From Streptomyces sp. MUM 178J (GTDB lineage: Bacteria; Actinomycetota; Actinomycetes; Streptomycetales; Streptomycetaceae): a stretch of 48,000 nt of DNA. The position numbers and the translations under genes are program-made. Position 1 is the stretch's first letter. Each line of letters opens with the position of its first letter. The stretch spans positions 1 to 48,000 of the forward strand of contig NZ_JADWYQ010000048.1 of NCBI RefSeq assembly GCF_022414575.1, read 5' to 3'. Below are positions 14,553 to 22,488 of this stretch, one piece after another. Under the pieces are notes generated by a model that saw only the letters and a program-made list of their open reading frames with translations, did no database searches and was not told where the DNA came from.

Positions 14553-16066
14553 CCGCCTCTTCGTTCCACCAGCCCCGCACCACGTCGGCGTCCGAGCCAC
14601 CCCCCGGGTGCCCGGCGCACGCCCGATTCGGGAACCCCGACGGTCTGGCGCGGCTCTTCGGGCCGGAGGCGGCCGAGGATCCCATGGGCTTGTACGAGCG
14701 GCTGCGCGCCAGGCACGGACCCGTCGCGCCCGTCCTGCTGGACGGCGATCTGCCGGCCTGGATCGTCCTCGGCTACCGGGAGATCCTGGAAGTCGTCGGC
14801 ACGCCCTCCCGGTTCAGTCGCGACTCGCGCATCTGGCGCTGGTTCAGGGAAGGCAAGGTCCCGCAGAATTCCCCGCTGCTCCCGATGATCGCCTGGCAGC
14901 CGGTCTGCCTGTTCCTGGACGGCGAGGAGCGCCACCGGCTGCGCCTGGCCCTCAACGAGAGTCTGGAGCGGTTCAACCGGCGTGGAATCCGACGCCACAT
15001 CACCCGGTTCACCCACCAGTTGGTCGACGACTTCGCCGCCCGAGGAGAAGCGGATCTGGCCGACGACTTCGCGGAGCATCTGCCGATGCTCGTCATGACC
15101 CAGCTCCTGGGCATGCCCGATGCGTACGGTCCGCAGCTGGTCGAAGCCAGCAGGGACATGGTGGCGGGCACCGAGACGTCGGTGGCCAGCAACGACTTCA
15201 TCGTCGACACCCTCCAGCAGCTCACCAGGCGCAAGCGCGAGAAGCCGGGCGACGACGTCACGTCGTGGCTGCTCGAGCACTCCTCCAAGCTCACCGACGA
15301 GGAGGTCTGGAACCACCTCAGGGTCATCCTCATCGCCGCGAACGAAACCACGGTCAACCTGCTCAAGAGCACCCTGCGGATGGTGCTGACCGACCCCCGG
15401 TGCCACGCGTCGCTGGCCGGGGGGCAGATGACCCTTCCCGACGTGGTGGAGCAGGTGCTGTGGAGCGAGCCGCCCCTGATGACCATCCCCGGTCGGTGGG
15501 CCGCCGTGGACACCGAGGTCGGCGGGCAGAAGATCGAGGCGGGAGACATGCTGCTGCTCGGTCTGGGCGCCGGGAACCACGACCCCGCGATCCGCCCCGA
15601 CCTCTCGGTTCCCCTGCACGGAAACCGCTCCCATCTCGCCTTCAGCAGCGGCCCGCAGGAGTGCCCGGGCCAGGACATCGGCCGCGCCATCGCCGACACC
15701 GGCATCGACACCCTGCTGACGAGGCTGCCCGACCTCCAGCTGAGCGTCCCCGAGGAGGAGTTGCACTGGCAGTCGGGCTGGATGACACGCCATCTGACCA
15801 GTCTGCCGGTGAAGTTCACCCCGCCCAGGTCCGATGCGTCCGCCGCCTCTGCCGGTCCGGGCGACACCGACGCGGAGGTTCGGCGTCCGCTCCAGGACAC
15901 CGCGGACACCCCCGGCCTGGACGCCGGGAACGAACCCCTTGTACAGGCTCCGTCGGTGCGGGCGCCCTCGGTGCGGGCGCCCTCGGCGTCGGCTCCGACC
16001 GCTGCCGTTCCCACGGCGCGCGCGTCGTGGTGGGACTCGCTGAAAGCATGGCTGCACAGGCGCTGA
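14549..16066 (+). CDS. Conservon cytochrome P450 (CYP157-like, no ExxR arginine)
   Basis: A 505-residue protein starting at GTG 14549, overlapping the cvnD stop. The heme-ligand region is FSSGPQECPGQDIGR with C372. The I-helix has ILIAANETTVN in place of the usual AGxxT. The K-helix reads EQVLW (301-305), so the normally invariant ExxR arginine is a tryptophan. This is a known property of the CYP157 family found in Streptomyces conservons. The C-terminus has a roughly 90-residue Ala/Pro/Ser extension with APSVR repeats and ends in WWDSLKAWLHRR, a possible amphipathic membrane or partner contact. The substrate and redox partner are unknown. Confidence 0.92.
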   Translation: MTASSFHQPRTTSASEPPPGCPAHARFGNPDGLARLFGPEAAEDPMGLYERLRARHGPVAPVLLDGDLPAWIVLGYREILEVVGTPSRFSRDSRIWRWFREGKVPQNSPLLPMIAWQPVCLFLDGEERHRLRLALNESLERFNRRGIRRHITRFTHQLVDDFAARGEADLADDFAEHLPMLVMTQLLGMPDAYGPQLVEASRDMVAGTETSVASNDFIVDTLQQLTRRKREKPGDDVTSWLLEHSSKLTDEEVWNHLRVILIAANETTVNLLKSTLRMVLTDPRCHASLAGGQMTLPDVVEQVLWSEPPLMTIPGRWAAVDTEVGGQKIEAGDMLLLGLGAGNHDPAIRPDLSVPLHGNRSHLAFSSGPQECPGQDIGRAIADTGIDTLLTRLPDLQLSVPEEELHWQSGWMTRHLTSLPVKFTPPRSDASAASAGPGDTDAEVRRPLQDTADTPGLDAGNEPLVQAPSVRAPSVRAPSASAPTAAVPTARASWWDSLKAWLHRR

Positions 16067-16077
16067 TCCGGGCACGT

Positions 16078-16128
16078 CCACCGGGCACGTCCACCGGGCG
16101 TCGACGCCGTTCGTCAGGTGCCCGGTGG
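16078..16128. terminator. Hairpin between convergent P450 and aminotransferase genes
   Basis: Arms CCACCGGGCAC (16078-16088) and GTGCCCGGTGG (16118-16128), 11 bp with a long loop. The left arm is repeated in tandem (CACGTCCACCGGG). It overlaps the last codons of the minus-strand aminotransferase gene. Confidence 0.5.
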
Positions 16129-17373
16129 AAGGCCAGGTGTGCGGGGCACGGCGCTCACGGCTCTCCGGGCCGACCCTGCCGAAAGACTCGCAACAGCCCG
16201 TTCCATGCGGTCCAGCGCCTCTTTCATCATCCCCCGGGAGGTGGCATAGCTGATACGGATGTTGCCTTCCGCGCCCGGGCCGAACCACTCGGTCGTACCG
16301 GCCACGACCGCGACCCGGGCCTCCGCCAGAAGGAACTCTGCCATCGCCTGACTGCCCAGCCCCGTGGAGGATATGTCGGGGAACAGGACGAACGTCCCGT
16401 CCGGGCGGCTGCACGACATGCCCGGGATCGCGTTCAGCCGCGCCACACAGTAGTCCCGCGTCTTGTGCAGATGCTCCAGGAAGGCATCCCGCCACGGCCA
16501 GCCGTGGCGGAGCGCGGCCAAGGCGCCGATCTGGGCGAAGGGCGTCAGGCTGTACGCGGCGCCGAGCTGCTGGAAGGCGAGCTGCAGATCGGCCGCCTCA
16601 CGCGCGTTCGGGGCGATCACGAATCCCATGCGCAGCCCGGGAAGCGCGAACGTCTTGGACAGTCCGATCACCGTGTGGATTCTCCGGCTGGCCGCTGCGT
16701 CCAGGCCTGCCAAACTGACATGTGCTGCGGGAGCGTAGACGATCTCGTTCCAGACCTCGTCGGAGAGTATCGGCACACCGTGCGCATCCGCTGTCTCGGC
16801 GATCGCCCGGAGTGTCTCCTCCGTGAAGACCGTGCCTAAGGGATTGTGCGGATTGCACAGACAGATGAGAGCGGTGCGCGGCGAAATCAGAGAGGCGAGA
16901 CGATCCGGGTCGAGCTGTCCGGTGGTCTTGTCCATGGGGCAGTACACCCGCCGGGCTCCTGCGGCGTCGATGGCCTGGCCGAACAGCAGATCAACCGGAT
17001 CCAGCAGTATGCACTCATCGCCTTCCCGGCAGAGCAGGTGCACCACACCCCAGAGCGCCGCCGCCGTTCCGGAGGCCGGCACAACGCAGTCGGGGTCCGC
17101 GCTGATCCCGTAGCGGGTCTTCGCCACATCGGAGAAGACCTCACGGAGTTCGCTGATTCCCTCGGGCGAGGCATAGGGAAAGTAGCCGTCGGCGAGAGAA
17201 GCCATCACGGCGTCCGTGACGGCCTGAGGTCCGGGGAAGTCGGCTTCCGCCGCCGTCAGCGGGATGACGTCGGGGGGATATGAGCCCCACCGGATATGCG
17301 ATCGGCGCCGCAGCAGATCGGGCTGGATCTGCGAGTCGTCGAAGAGCGATCCCGTCGCAGCCTGAGATGACAT
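16114..17373 (-). CDS. PLP-dependent class I aminotransferase / C-S-lyase-like enzyme
   Basis: A 419-residue fold-type I PLP enzyme starting at ATG 17373 with GAGAGG upstream. Motifs visible are NPHNPLG (174-180), SDEVWNE (204-210, cofactor Asp205), and GLSKTFALPGLRMGF with Schiff-base Lys240, then RISYAT near the end (substrate Arg). The opening and SKTFALPGL resemble the MalY/PatB branch, which includes both aminotransferases and cystathionine-type beta-lyases. It starts 5 bases after the prenyltransferase stop, so the two are one operon. A role in deaminating or cleaving a prenylated amino acid or conjugate is inference. Confidence 0.88.
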   Translation of the reverse strand: MSSQAATGSLFDDSQIQPDLLRRRSHIRWGSYPPDVIPLTAAEADFPGPQAVTDAVMASLADGYFPYASPEGISELREVFSDVAKTRYGISADPDCVVPASGTAAALWGVVHLLCREGDECILLDPVDLLFGQAIDAAGARRVYCPMDKTTGQLDPDRLASLISPRTALICLCNPHNPLGTVFTEETLRAIAETADAHGVPILSDEVWNEIVYAPAAHVSLAGLDAAASRRIHTVIGLSKTFALPGLRMGFVIAPNAREAADLQLAFQQLGAAYSLTPFAQIGALAALRHGWPWRDAFLEHLHKTRDYCVARLNAIPGMSCSRPDGTFVLFPDISSTGLGSQAMAEFLLAEARVAVVAGTTEWFGPGAEGNIRISYATSRGMMKEALDRMERAVASLSAGSARRAVSAVPRTPGLPPGT

Positions 17374-17378
17374 CGCGA

Positions 17379-18485
17379 TCAGCCTCTCTGATAGCGGGCA
17401 GGCGGATATCGGTCGTACAGTTCCGAGGACCAGTACGTGGTCATATGAGGACGCCCCCGGTGGACGCGCACGGAGGCGTAGGTGTGGATGCCGCGCCCGT
17501 CCGACAGCGTGCGGCGGGCCATATGGTTCAGCAGCGACCGATAGCGGTCGTCGGAAAGACCCACATCGGCCATCACGGAGCTGATGCGGTCCCGTGCCAC
17601 CCTGTCGCTCTCCGCGTACAGCCACAGCGGGACGTACGCCGTGGCTGAGACGGGGGCACAGCCACCGGCGTCCGTGAAGGTCAGGTTGCTCACCAGGGGT
17701 TGGTCCCTTATCGCGCCGACCCTGCCGGTCAGCGTACGGCAGAAGCCTCCCAGGAGCCCCGGCTCATGGGAGGCGGCAATCTCCATGCAGGCGTCAAGGT
17801 CCGCCGGGGCTATGTCGTAGTGCCGGAAATAGACCTTCACACGCGACTCGGGCCCCTCGCTCAAGTCGAGCCCGAAGTAGACGATTCGATCGAGGTCAAA
17901 CCCCCGGCGGGCGTATTCGACGACCGCGTCCCAGGCTTTTCCGAAGCCCAGGCGCTCCAGCGCCTCGCGCGTCCTCTGGCGTCCGGTCATACGGCTGTTG
18001 GCGTTCGGATTCAGATAGACCTTGAACTCAGGTTCTCCCGCCGGTGTGAAAACAGCGGCGTGCATCATGGCGAATCCGGTCGGATCCTCGTCCGGGAGGA
18101 ACAGGTCGGATACCGCGGCCAGTCGGCCGTCGGCGGCGCCGAAGTCCTCGATCAGCACACGAGTCAGCGCAAGGGCGGATTTCTGCGCGCCCGGAGTGGT
18201 GAGCTCGTCCGGCACCGCCTCCACGAGCACCCGGATCTGCGTGCATCGATCCGAGAAGGCGGCGGAAAACTCGATGGGCGAACCGTCGGCGCACACGTCC
18301 GAATGCCAGTCGGGGCGCCGGCTGATCGGCCTCTCCCCCCATGGCGAGAGCATCCCGCGGAGAACCGCTCTGCCCTGTTCCACATCCATGCCCGCACTGC
18401 CGAGAAGGCGGGCGGCGGTCGCGGTTCCGTAATCCAGTAAAGTACCCTCCGTGGAAACATGTGATTCCGGTCGCGGAAGCTCCAT
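17379..18485 (-). CDS. Indole/tryptophan-type aromatic prenyltransferase (DMATS-like)
   Basis: A 368-residue protein from ATG 18485, chosen for the GGAGG 6 bases upstream; an in-frame ATG at 18527 has none. It shows the bacterial DMATS/ABBA signature: WGERPISRRPDWHSDVCADG near residue 47, DGSPIEFSAAF (glutamate that abstracts the indole NH proton), EFKVYLNPNA, DRIVYFGLDLS, RVKVYFRHYD and HTYASVRVHRG. These supply the Lys/Arg/Tyr diphosphate-shielding residues. The enzyme should transfer dimethylallyl from DMAPP to an aromatic ring, probably tryptophan or an indole. It heads a two-gene operon with the aminotransferase and diverges from the GNAT/PLP operon. Confidence 0.9.
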   Translation of the reverse strand: MELPRPESHVSTEGTLLDYGTATAARLLGSAGMDVEQGRAVLRGMLSPWGERPISRRPDWHSDVCADGSPIEFSAAFSDRCTQIRVLVEAVPDELTTPGAQKSALALTRVLIEDFGAADGRLAAVSDLFLPDEDPTGFAMMHAAVFTPAGEPEFKVYLNPNANSRMTGRQRTREALERLGFGKAWDAVVEYARRGFDLDRIVYFGLDLSEGPESRVKVYFRHYDIAPADLDACMEIAASHEPGLLGGFCRTLTGRVGAIRDQPLVSNLTFTDAGGCAPVSATAYVPLWLYAESDRVARDRISSVMADVGLSDDRYRSLLNHMARRTLSDGRGIHTYASVRVHRGRPHMTTYWSSELYDRYPPARYQRG

Positions 18486-18777
18486 GGAATTCCTCCCCCA
18501 ACTCTCACCGGGCGCTGGCATGGACATGCGCCCGCTGCGGGGCTACCCGGCTGCTGACGTCTGCATTCCTCTGCGTTCCTCGGCGGATGCTGTGCTCGAC
18601 ATGACATGCGGGCTATCAGAATCACGTTGAAGGCGCGGTTGCGTTTGGTCCATTGATAATGAGGGCTCCAGGGAACCGACAGCGGCGCACGGGGGGCTGG
18701 CGAGGCACTCCCCGTCGGTTGTATACACCTTCGCCTGGTGGATGTGGAGGCCGTCGTCCAGGGAGACGGGAGCGGTT
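18486..18777. promoter_or_regulatory. Divergent promoter region of the putative biosynthetic cluster
   Basis: A 292-bp gap between divergently transcribed operons. It contains the AT-rich TTGATAATGAG (18652-18662), where GATAAT could be a -10 element. It also has GGTTGTATACACC (18717-18729), a near-palindrome with TGTATACA core of the kind bound by GntR-type regulators, about 50 bp before the GNAT start. No regulator gene is nearby. Functional assignment is tentative. Confidence 0.4.
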
Positions 18778-19341
18778 GTGAGTGGTCAGTGCGTCGAGTA
18801 CCGGCAGTTCTGCCGTGATCGTGACATCACCTTGGCACTCCGCGAGCAGCTTGCGGAGTGCTGGCTGGGGGTGGCCAACGCCGGAGGGGCCGTACTCGCC
18901 CCGGAGTTCGGGCGGCCTCCGGTGCGCGCGGCGGATGTGAGCCTGGCGGTGGACCGGCTTCTCGGGCGCCTGGACCCGCGGTCCGCCCGGCTGCTGGTCG
19001 CCGTCGCCCCGGAGACGGAGACGGCGGTGGCGGTGGCGGGATGGCTGATCGTACGCAGGGACATGCATCCGCTGGTCGCCCACTGCGGTGTGGTGAACCA
19101 CGTGCAGACACATCTGAAGCACCGCGGTCGCGGGATCGGCATGGAACTGATGCGGCGGGTGCGCGAAGTCGCCCGGGAGGAGATGGGGCTGGAGCGGCTG
19201 CGGCTCTCCACGCGGGGCGGGATGGGGCTCGAGGGCTTCTACCAGAGGCTGGGGTGGGTGGAGGTGGGGCGCTGGCCCGGCCTCCTGCGCCTCGCACCCG
19301 GAGACGACCGGGACGAGATTCTGATGGATCTTCCCTTGTGA
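18778..19341 (+). CDS. GNAT-family N-acetyltransferase
   Basis: About 187 residues from GTG 18778 (GGGAG upstream); an in-frame GTG at 18742 would add 12. The acetyl-CoA motif A is HLKHRGRGIGMELMRRVREV (R/QxxGxG/A), followed by GLERLRLSTRGGMGLEGFYQ and LGWVEVG, typical of GNAT strands 4-6. It is the first gene of the plus-strand set that diverges from the prenyltransferase. It might acetylate the pathway product (self-resistance or tailoring). The substrate is unknown. Confidence 0.8.
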   Translation: MSGQCVEYRQFCRDRDITLALREQLAECWLGVANAGGAVLAPEFGRPPVRAADVSLAVDRLLGRLDPRSARLLVAVAPETETAVAVAGWLIVRRDMHPLVAHCGVVNHVQTHLKHRGRGIGMELMRRVREVAREEMGLERLRLSTRGGMGLEGFYQRLGWVEVGRWPGLLRLAPGDDRDEILMDLPL

Positions 19342-19521
19342 CCCCTGCGCGGATGCGGCCCGTGCGGCTGATGGTGCGGCGGACCGTGCGAACCGGCCGT
19401 ATCCGCCGTGGAAAGCCGTCCAGGGCCTGGAAGTCGGGCATAAAGCAGCCGAGCATGGATATGGTCCTACGATCGAAGGCTGGCGCGGGTCCGCATTCCT
19501 CGTCGGGGAGGAACAGCTGGG

Positions 19522-21138
19522 ATGAGCAATGCCCCCATGCACCAGGAACCGCCATCTCCGGAACCGCCGTTTCCGGAACCGCTGTACCTGGAGCCGCGGC
19601 TCGAGTCTGCGCTTGAGTCGCTGCTGAAGGAGACCTCTTTCCTCCAGGGGCTGGTGGCCGCCCTGGGCTCGCCCCTGCACATCCTGCTGCCGGAGCAGAT
19701 CGCATCGAACGCAGAGCGGTTCCGCGGTGTCTTCCGTCGCCATCAGCTCACCGGGCGGATCTTCTTCGCGCACAAGGCGAACCGCTCCAGCTCCCTGGTC
19801 CGGAGACTCGCCGCGACCGGCGAGCGGCTCGGCGCCGGGCTGGATGTGGCCTCCCTGGGGGAGCTTCGGCACGGCCTTGGAGCCGGGTTCGCCGGTGAGC
19901 GGGTCGTGGCGACCGGCCCCAAGAGCCCGGAGTTCCTCTGGCTGGCGGCGCGTTCGGGGGTGACGGTGAACGCCGACGGCGTACAGGAAGTGGAGGAGGC
20001 GGCGCGCCTGGTGCGCACATACGGGCTGCCGCGCGTCCGGCTGCTGCTGCGGCTGTCGGAGTTCGAGACGCCCGCGTCAGGCACGCGGACCCTCTCCCGC
20101 CGCAGCCGCTTCGGCACTCCGGTGAAGGCGCTGGACACGCTGCTCGACGCCGTGGAGCGGCACCGTGACGCGCTGGAGCCGATCGGCGTGGGCTACCACC
20201 TCGACACCACCGGCCTGGACGAGAAGGCCACGGCGCTCGAAGGCTGCCTGCGGGCCATGGAGGAGTTGCGGATACGGGGGTTCACCCCGCGCGCCGTCGA
20301 CGTCGGCGGCGGCTTCGGCACCGGCTATCTGGCCCACGCCGGCCAGTGGGACCGCTACACCAGCGCGCTCACGGACGCGGTCATGGGCGGACGGCCCCCG
20401 CTGACCTGGGGCGGCCACGGCTATGGCCTGCGCGTCGAGAACGGCACGCTCAAGGGATCGCTCGCCCTGTATCCGGCGTACCGGTCCGTCGCCGGACCGG
20501 GCTATCTCGACGCCCTGCTGTCCCGCCCGGCGCCCGGCCTGGGCAGGCCGCTCGGCACCCTGCTGCTGGAGAGCATGTACGAGCTGTTCGCCGAGCCGGG
20601 GCGGGCGCTGGCCGACCAGTGCGGCCTGTCCCTGGCGACGGTGCTGGAGGTGCGGCGGGCGGAGGCGGGCGAGTATCTCGTACGCCTCGCGATGAACGCG
20701 GGCGACGTCAGCCTGGAGGATCACGGCGTGCTGATGGACCCCGTGCTGCTGCCTCAGGAGGACGGCCGCGGACACGGCCGCGGGGAGGGGCCCGTGGGGG
20801 TGCACCTCATGGGGAACCTCTGCCTCGAATCGGATCTGATCACCCGGAGAAGGGTCTGCCTGCCCCGCCTGCCCCGGCAGGGGGATCTGCTCGCCTTCGC
20901 CAACACCGCCGGCTACTGCATGGACTTCGGGGCCACGCACGCGCAACAGCAGCCGCTCGCCCGCCGGGTCGCCGTCTGGCAGGAGGAGCGGGGGACGGGC
21001 GGCTGGCGGTGGAGGCTCGACGAGGAGTACTGGCCGATCACCCGCACAGGCACGGACACGGACACGGGCACGGGCACGGACACGGACACAGGCTCCGGCT
21101 CAGGCACGGGCACACCTACGGGGGGACCGTACGCATGA
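19522..21138 (+). CDS. Y4yA-like PLP enzyme (fold type III decarboxylase family)
   Basis: A 538-residue relative of diaminopimelate/ornithine decarboxylases. The PLP lysine is in FFAHKANRSS (K85). GERLGAGLDVASLGEL and GYHLDTTGLDEKA fit the alanine-racemase-like barrel, and VDVGGGFGTGY is the glycine-rich phosphate loop. ESMYELFAEPGRALADQCG carries the conserved EPGR, and NTAGYCMDFG is near the end (compare GAY in decarboxylases). This matches the Y4yA family, whose reaction is not established. The C-terminal 30 residues are a low-complexity Thr/Asp/Gly run. GGGAGG lies about 10 bases before the ATG. The stop overlaps the next start (ATGA, 21135-21138). Confidence 0.85.
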   Translation: MSNAPMHQEPPSPEPPFPEPLYLEPRLESALESLLKETSFLQGLVAALGSPLHILLPEQIASNAERFRGVFRRHQLTGRIFFAHKANRSSSLVRRLAATGERLGAGLDVASLGELRHGLGAGFAGERVVATGPKSPEFLWLAARSGVTVNADGVQEVEEAARLVRTYGLPRVRLLLRLSEFETPASGTRTLSRRSRFGTPVKALDTLLDAVERHRDALEPIGVGYHLDTTGLDEKATALEGCLRAMEELRIRGFTPRAVDVGGGFGTGYLAHAGQWDRYTSALTDAVMGGRPPLTWGGHGYGLRVENGTLKGSLALYPAYRSVAGPGYLDALLSRPAPGLGRPLGTLLLESMYELFAEPGRALADQCGLSLATVLEVRRAEAGEYLVRLAMNAGDVSLEDHGVLMDPVLLPQEDGRGHGRGEGPVGVHLMGNLCLESDLITRRRVCLPRLPRQGDLLAFANTAGYCMDFGATHAQQQPLARRVAVWQEERGTGGWRWRLDEEYWPITRTGTDTDTGTGTDTDTGSGSGTGTPTGGPYA

Positions 21139-22487
21139 GGTACGACAGCATCACCGAGGCCATCGGCAACACCCCGCTGGTCCGCATCGCTCCGGATGTG
21201 CACGGGCTCCGCCATATCGACCTCTACGCCAAGCTGGAGATGCTCAACCCCTTCGGCTCCCTCAAGGACCGCGCCGCATGGAACATGGCCCGCCCGGCAC
21301 TGCACGACGCGCAGCGGAGCGGGGCGACGGTCGTGGAGTTGTCCAGCGGGAACACCGCCAAGGCGCTGGCGCTCATCGCGGGCATGCACGGGCTGCCGTT
21401 CAAGTCCGTCACCAACCGGATGCGCATACCGGAGATCAAGGATCTGCTCCTGCTGCTGGGCGCGGAGATCGAGGAGCTGCCCGGGCAGTCGGAGTGCCTG
21501 GACCCGACCGACACCGACGATCCGCTGACCCTGTTCCATCAGCGGCTCAGCCGTCCGGGCGGCGCCCATCTGCATACGGACCAGTACTTCAACGACCTCA
21601 ACACCGAGGCGCATGCGACAGGCACCGGCCCGGAGATCATCGCGGACCTGGACGGCCGGGCCCCCGACTGGCTGATCGCGTGTGTGGGGACGGCCGGCTC
21701 GTCCACCGGCACCGCCAGGACGCTGCGGGAGCACGATCCCTCCAGGCCGGTGTCCGTCGTCGGCCTGGTCGGTGAGAAGTCGGACTTCATCCCCGGCATC
21801 CGGACCATCGACGAGGTGCAGGAGGTGGGGATTTTTGATCCGGGCACCTATGACGCGATCGAGTCGGTGAGCGCCGATGAGGCCATCGACGGGATGCTGA
21901 CGCTGCTGCGCCGCTGCGGGATGCTCGCGGGGCCCACCGGCGGGGCGGCGTACCACGGGGCGGTGCGGCATCTCACGGCGGTCGACGCGGAGTTGGCGGA
22001 GCGGAGGGCTCGGGGGGCCGCGGCTGAGCGCGAGACCGCCGTGTTCATCGTCTGCGACCGGGTGGAGAGCTATCTCGGATACCTGCGGCAGCGGCGTCCC
22101 GAGCTGCTGGGCAGGCCCCCGGCGAAGAACTCCGCCGCCACGGTCACCGAGGCCGAGATCCGCGGGGCGTCCGTCGTCGAGGTCGCCGAGGCACAGAAGT
22201 GGATCGCCGAGCAGCGGCCCCTGGTGGTCGATCTGCGCGGGCCGTTCGCCTATGCCGCGCTGCACATCGAAGGCTCGGTGAACATCGTGGACGAGCTGTT
22301 CGAGGAACTGGTGCGGGGCGGACTGCCGTTCGGCAGGCGGCAACCGGTGCTGCTGGCATGCCCGGTGGGCGAGAAGTCGGCGCGGTATGCGGCGCTGCTG
22401 ACGCGCATGGGGCATCCCGATGTACGGAGCCTCGCCGGCGGCATCATCGCCTGGCGGGACGCGGGTGCTCCCCTGGTGCGTGACTGA
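21135..22487 (+). CDS. Cysteine-synthase-like PLP enzyme fused to rhodanese domain
   Basis: A 450-residue protein. The N-terminal about 330 residues are a fold type II beta-substitution enzyme: ITEAIGNTPLVRI, NPFGSLKDRAAWN with PLP Lys44, VVELSSGNTAKALA, CVGTAGSSTGTARTL. The C-terminal about 105 residues are a rhodanese domain with DLRGPFAYAALHIEGSVNI and the active-site loop ACPVGEKS (C409). The fusion suggests persulfide sulfur is delivered to, or accepted from, an aminoacrylate intermediate. That would be an unusual in-line sulfur route, but it is inference. The gene is translationally coupled to the Y4yA-like gene upstream and to the class V enzyme downstream (1-base gap). Confidence 0.9.
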   Translation: MRYDSITEAIGNTPLVRIAPDVHGLRHIDLYAKLEMLNPFGSLKDRAAWNMARPALHDAQRSGATVVELSSGNTAKALALIAGMHGLPFKSVTNRMRIPEIKDLLLLLGAEIEELPGQSECLDPTDTDDPLTLFHQRLSRPGGAHLHTDQYFNDLNTEAHATGTGPEIIADLDGRAPDWLIACVGTAGSSTGTARTLREHDPSRPVSVVGLVGEKSDFIPGIRTIDEVQEVGIFDPGTYDAIESVSADEAIDGMLTLLRRCGMLAGPTGGAAYHGAVRHLTAVDAELAERRARGAAAERETAVFIVCDRVESYLGYLRQRRPELLGRPPAKNSAATVTEAEIRGASVVEVAEAQKWIAEQRPLVVDLRGPFAYAALHIEGSVNIVDELFEELVRGGLPFGRRQPVLLACPVGEKSARYAALLTRMGHPDVRSLAGGIIAWRDAGAPLVRD

Positions 22488-22488
22488 G

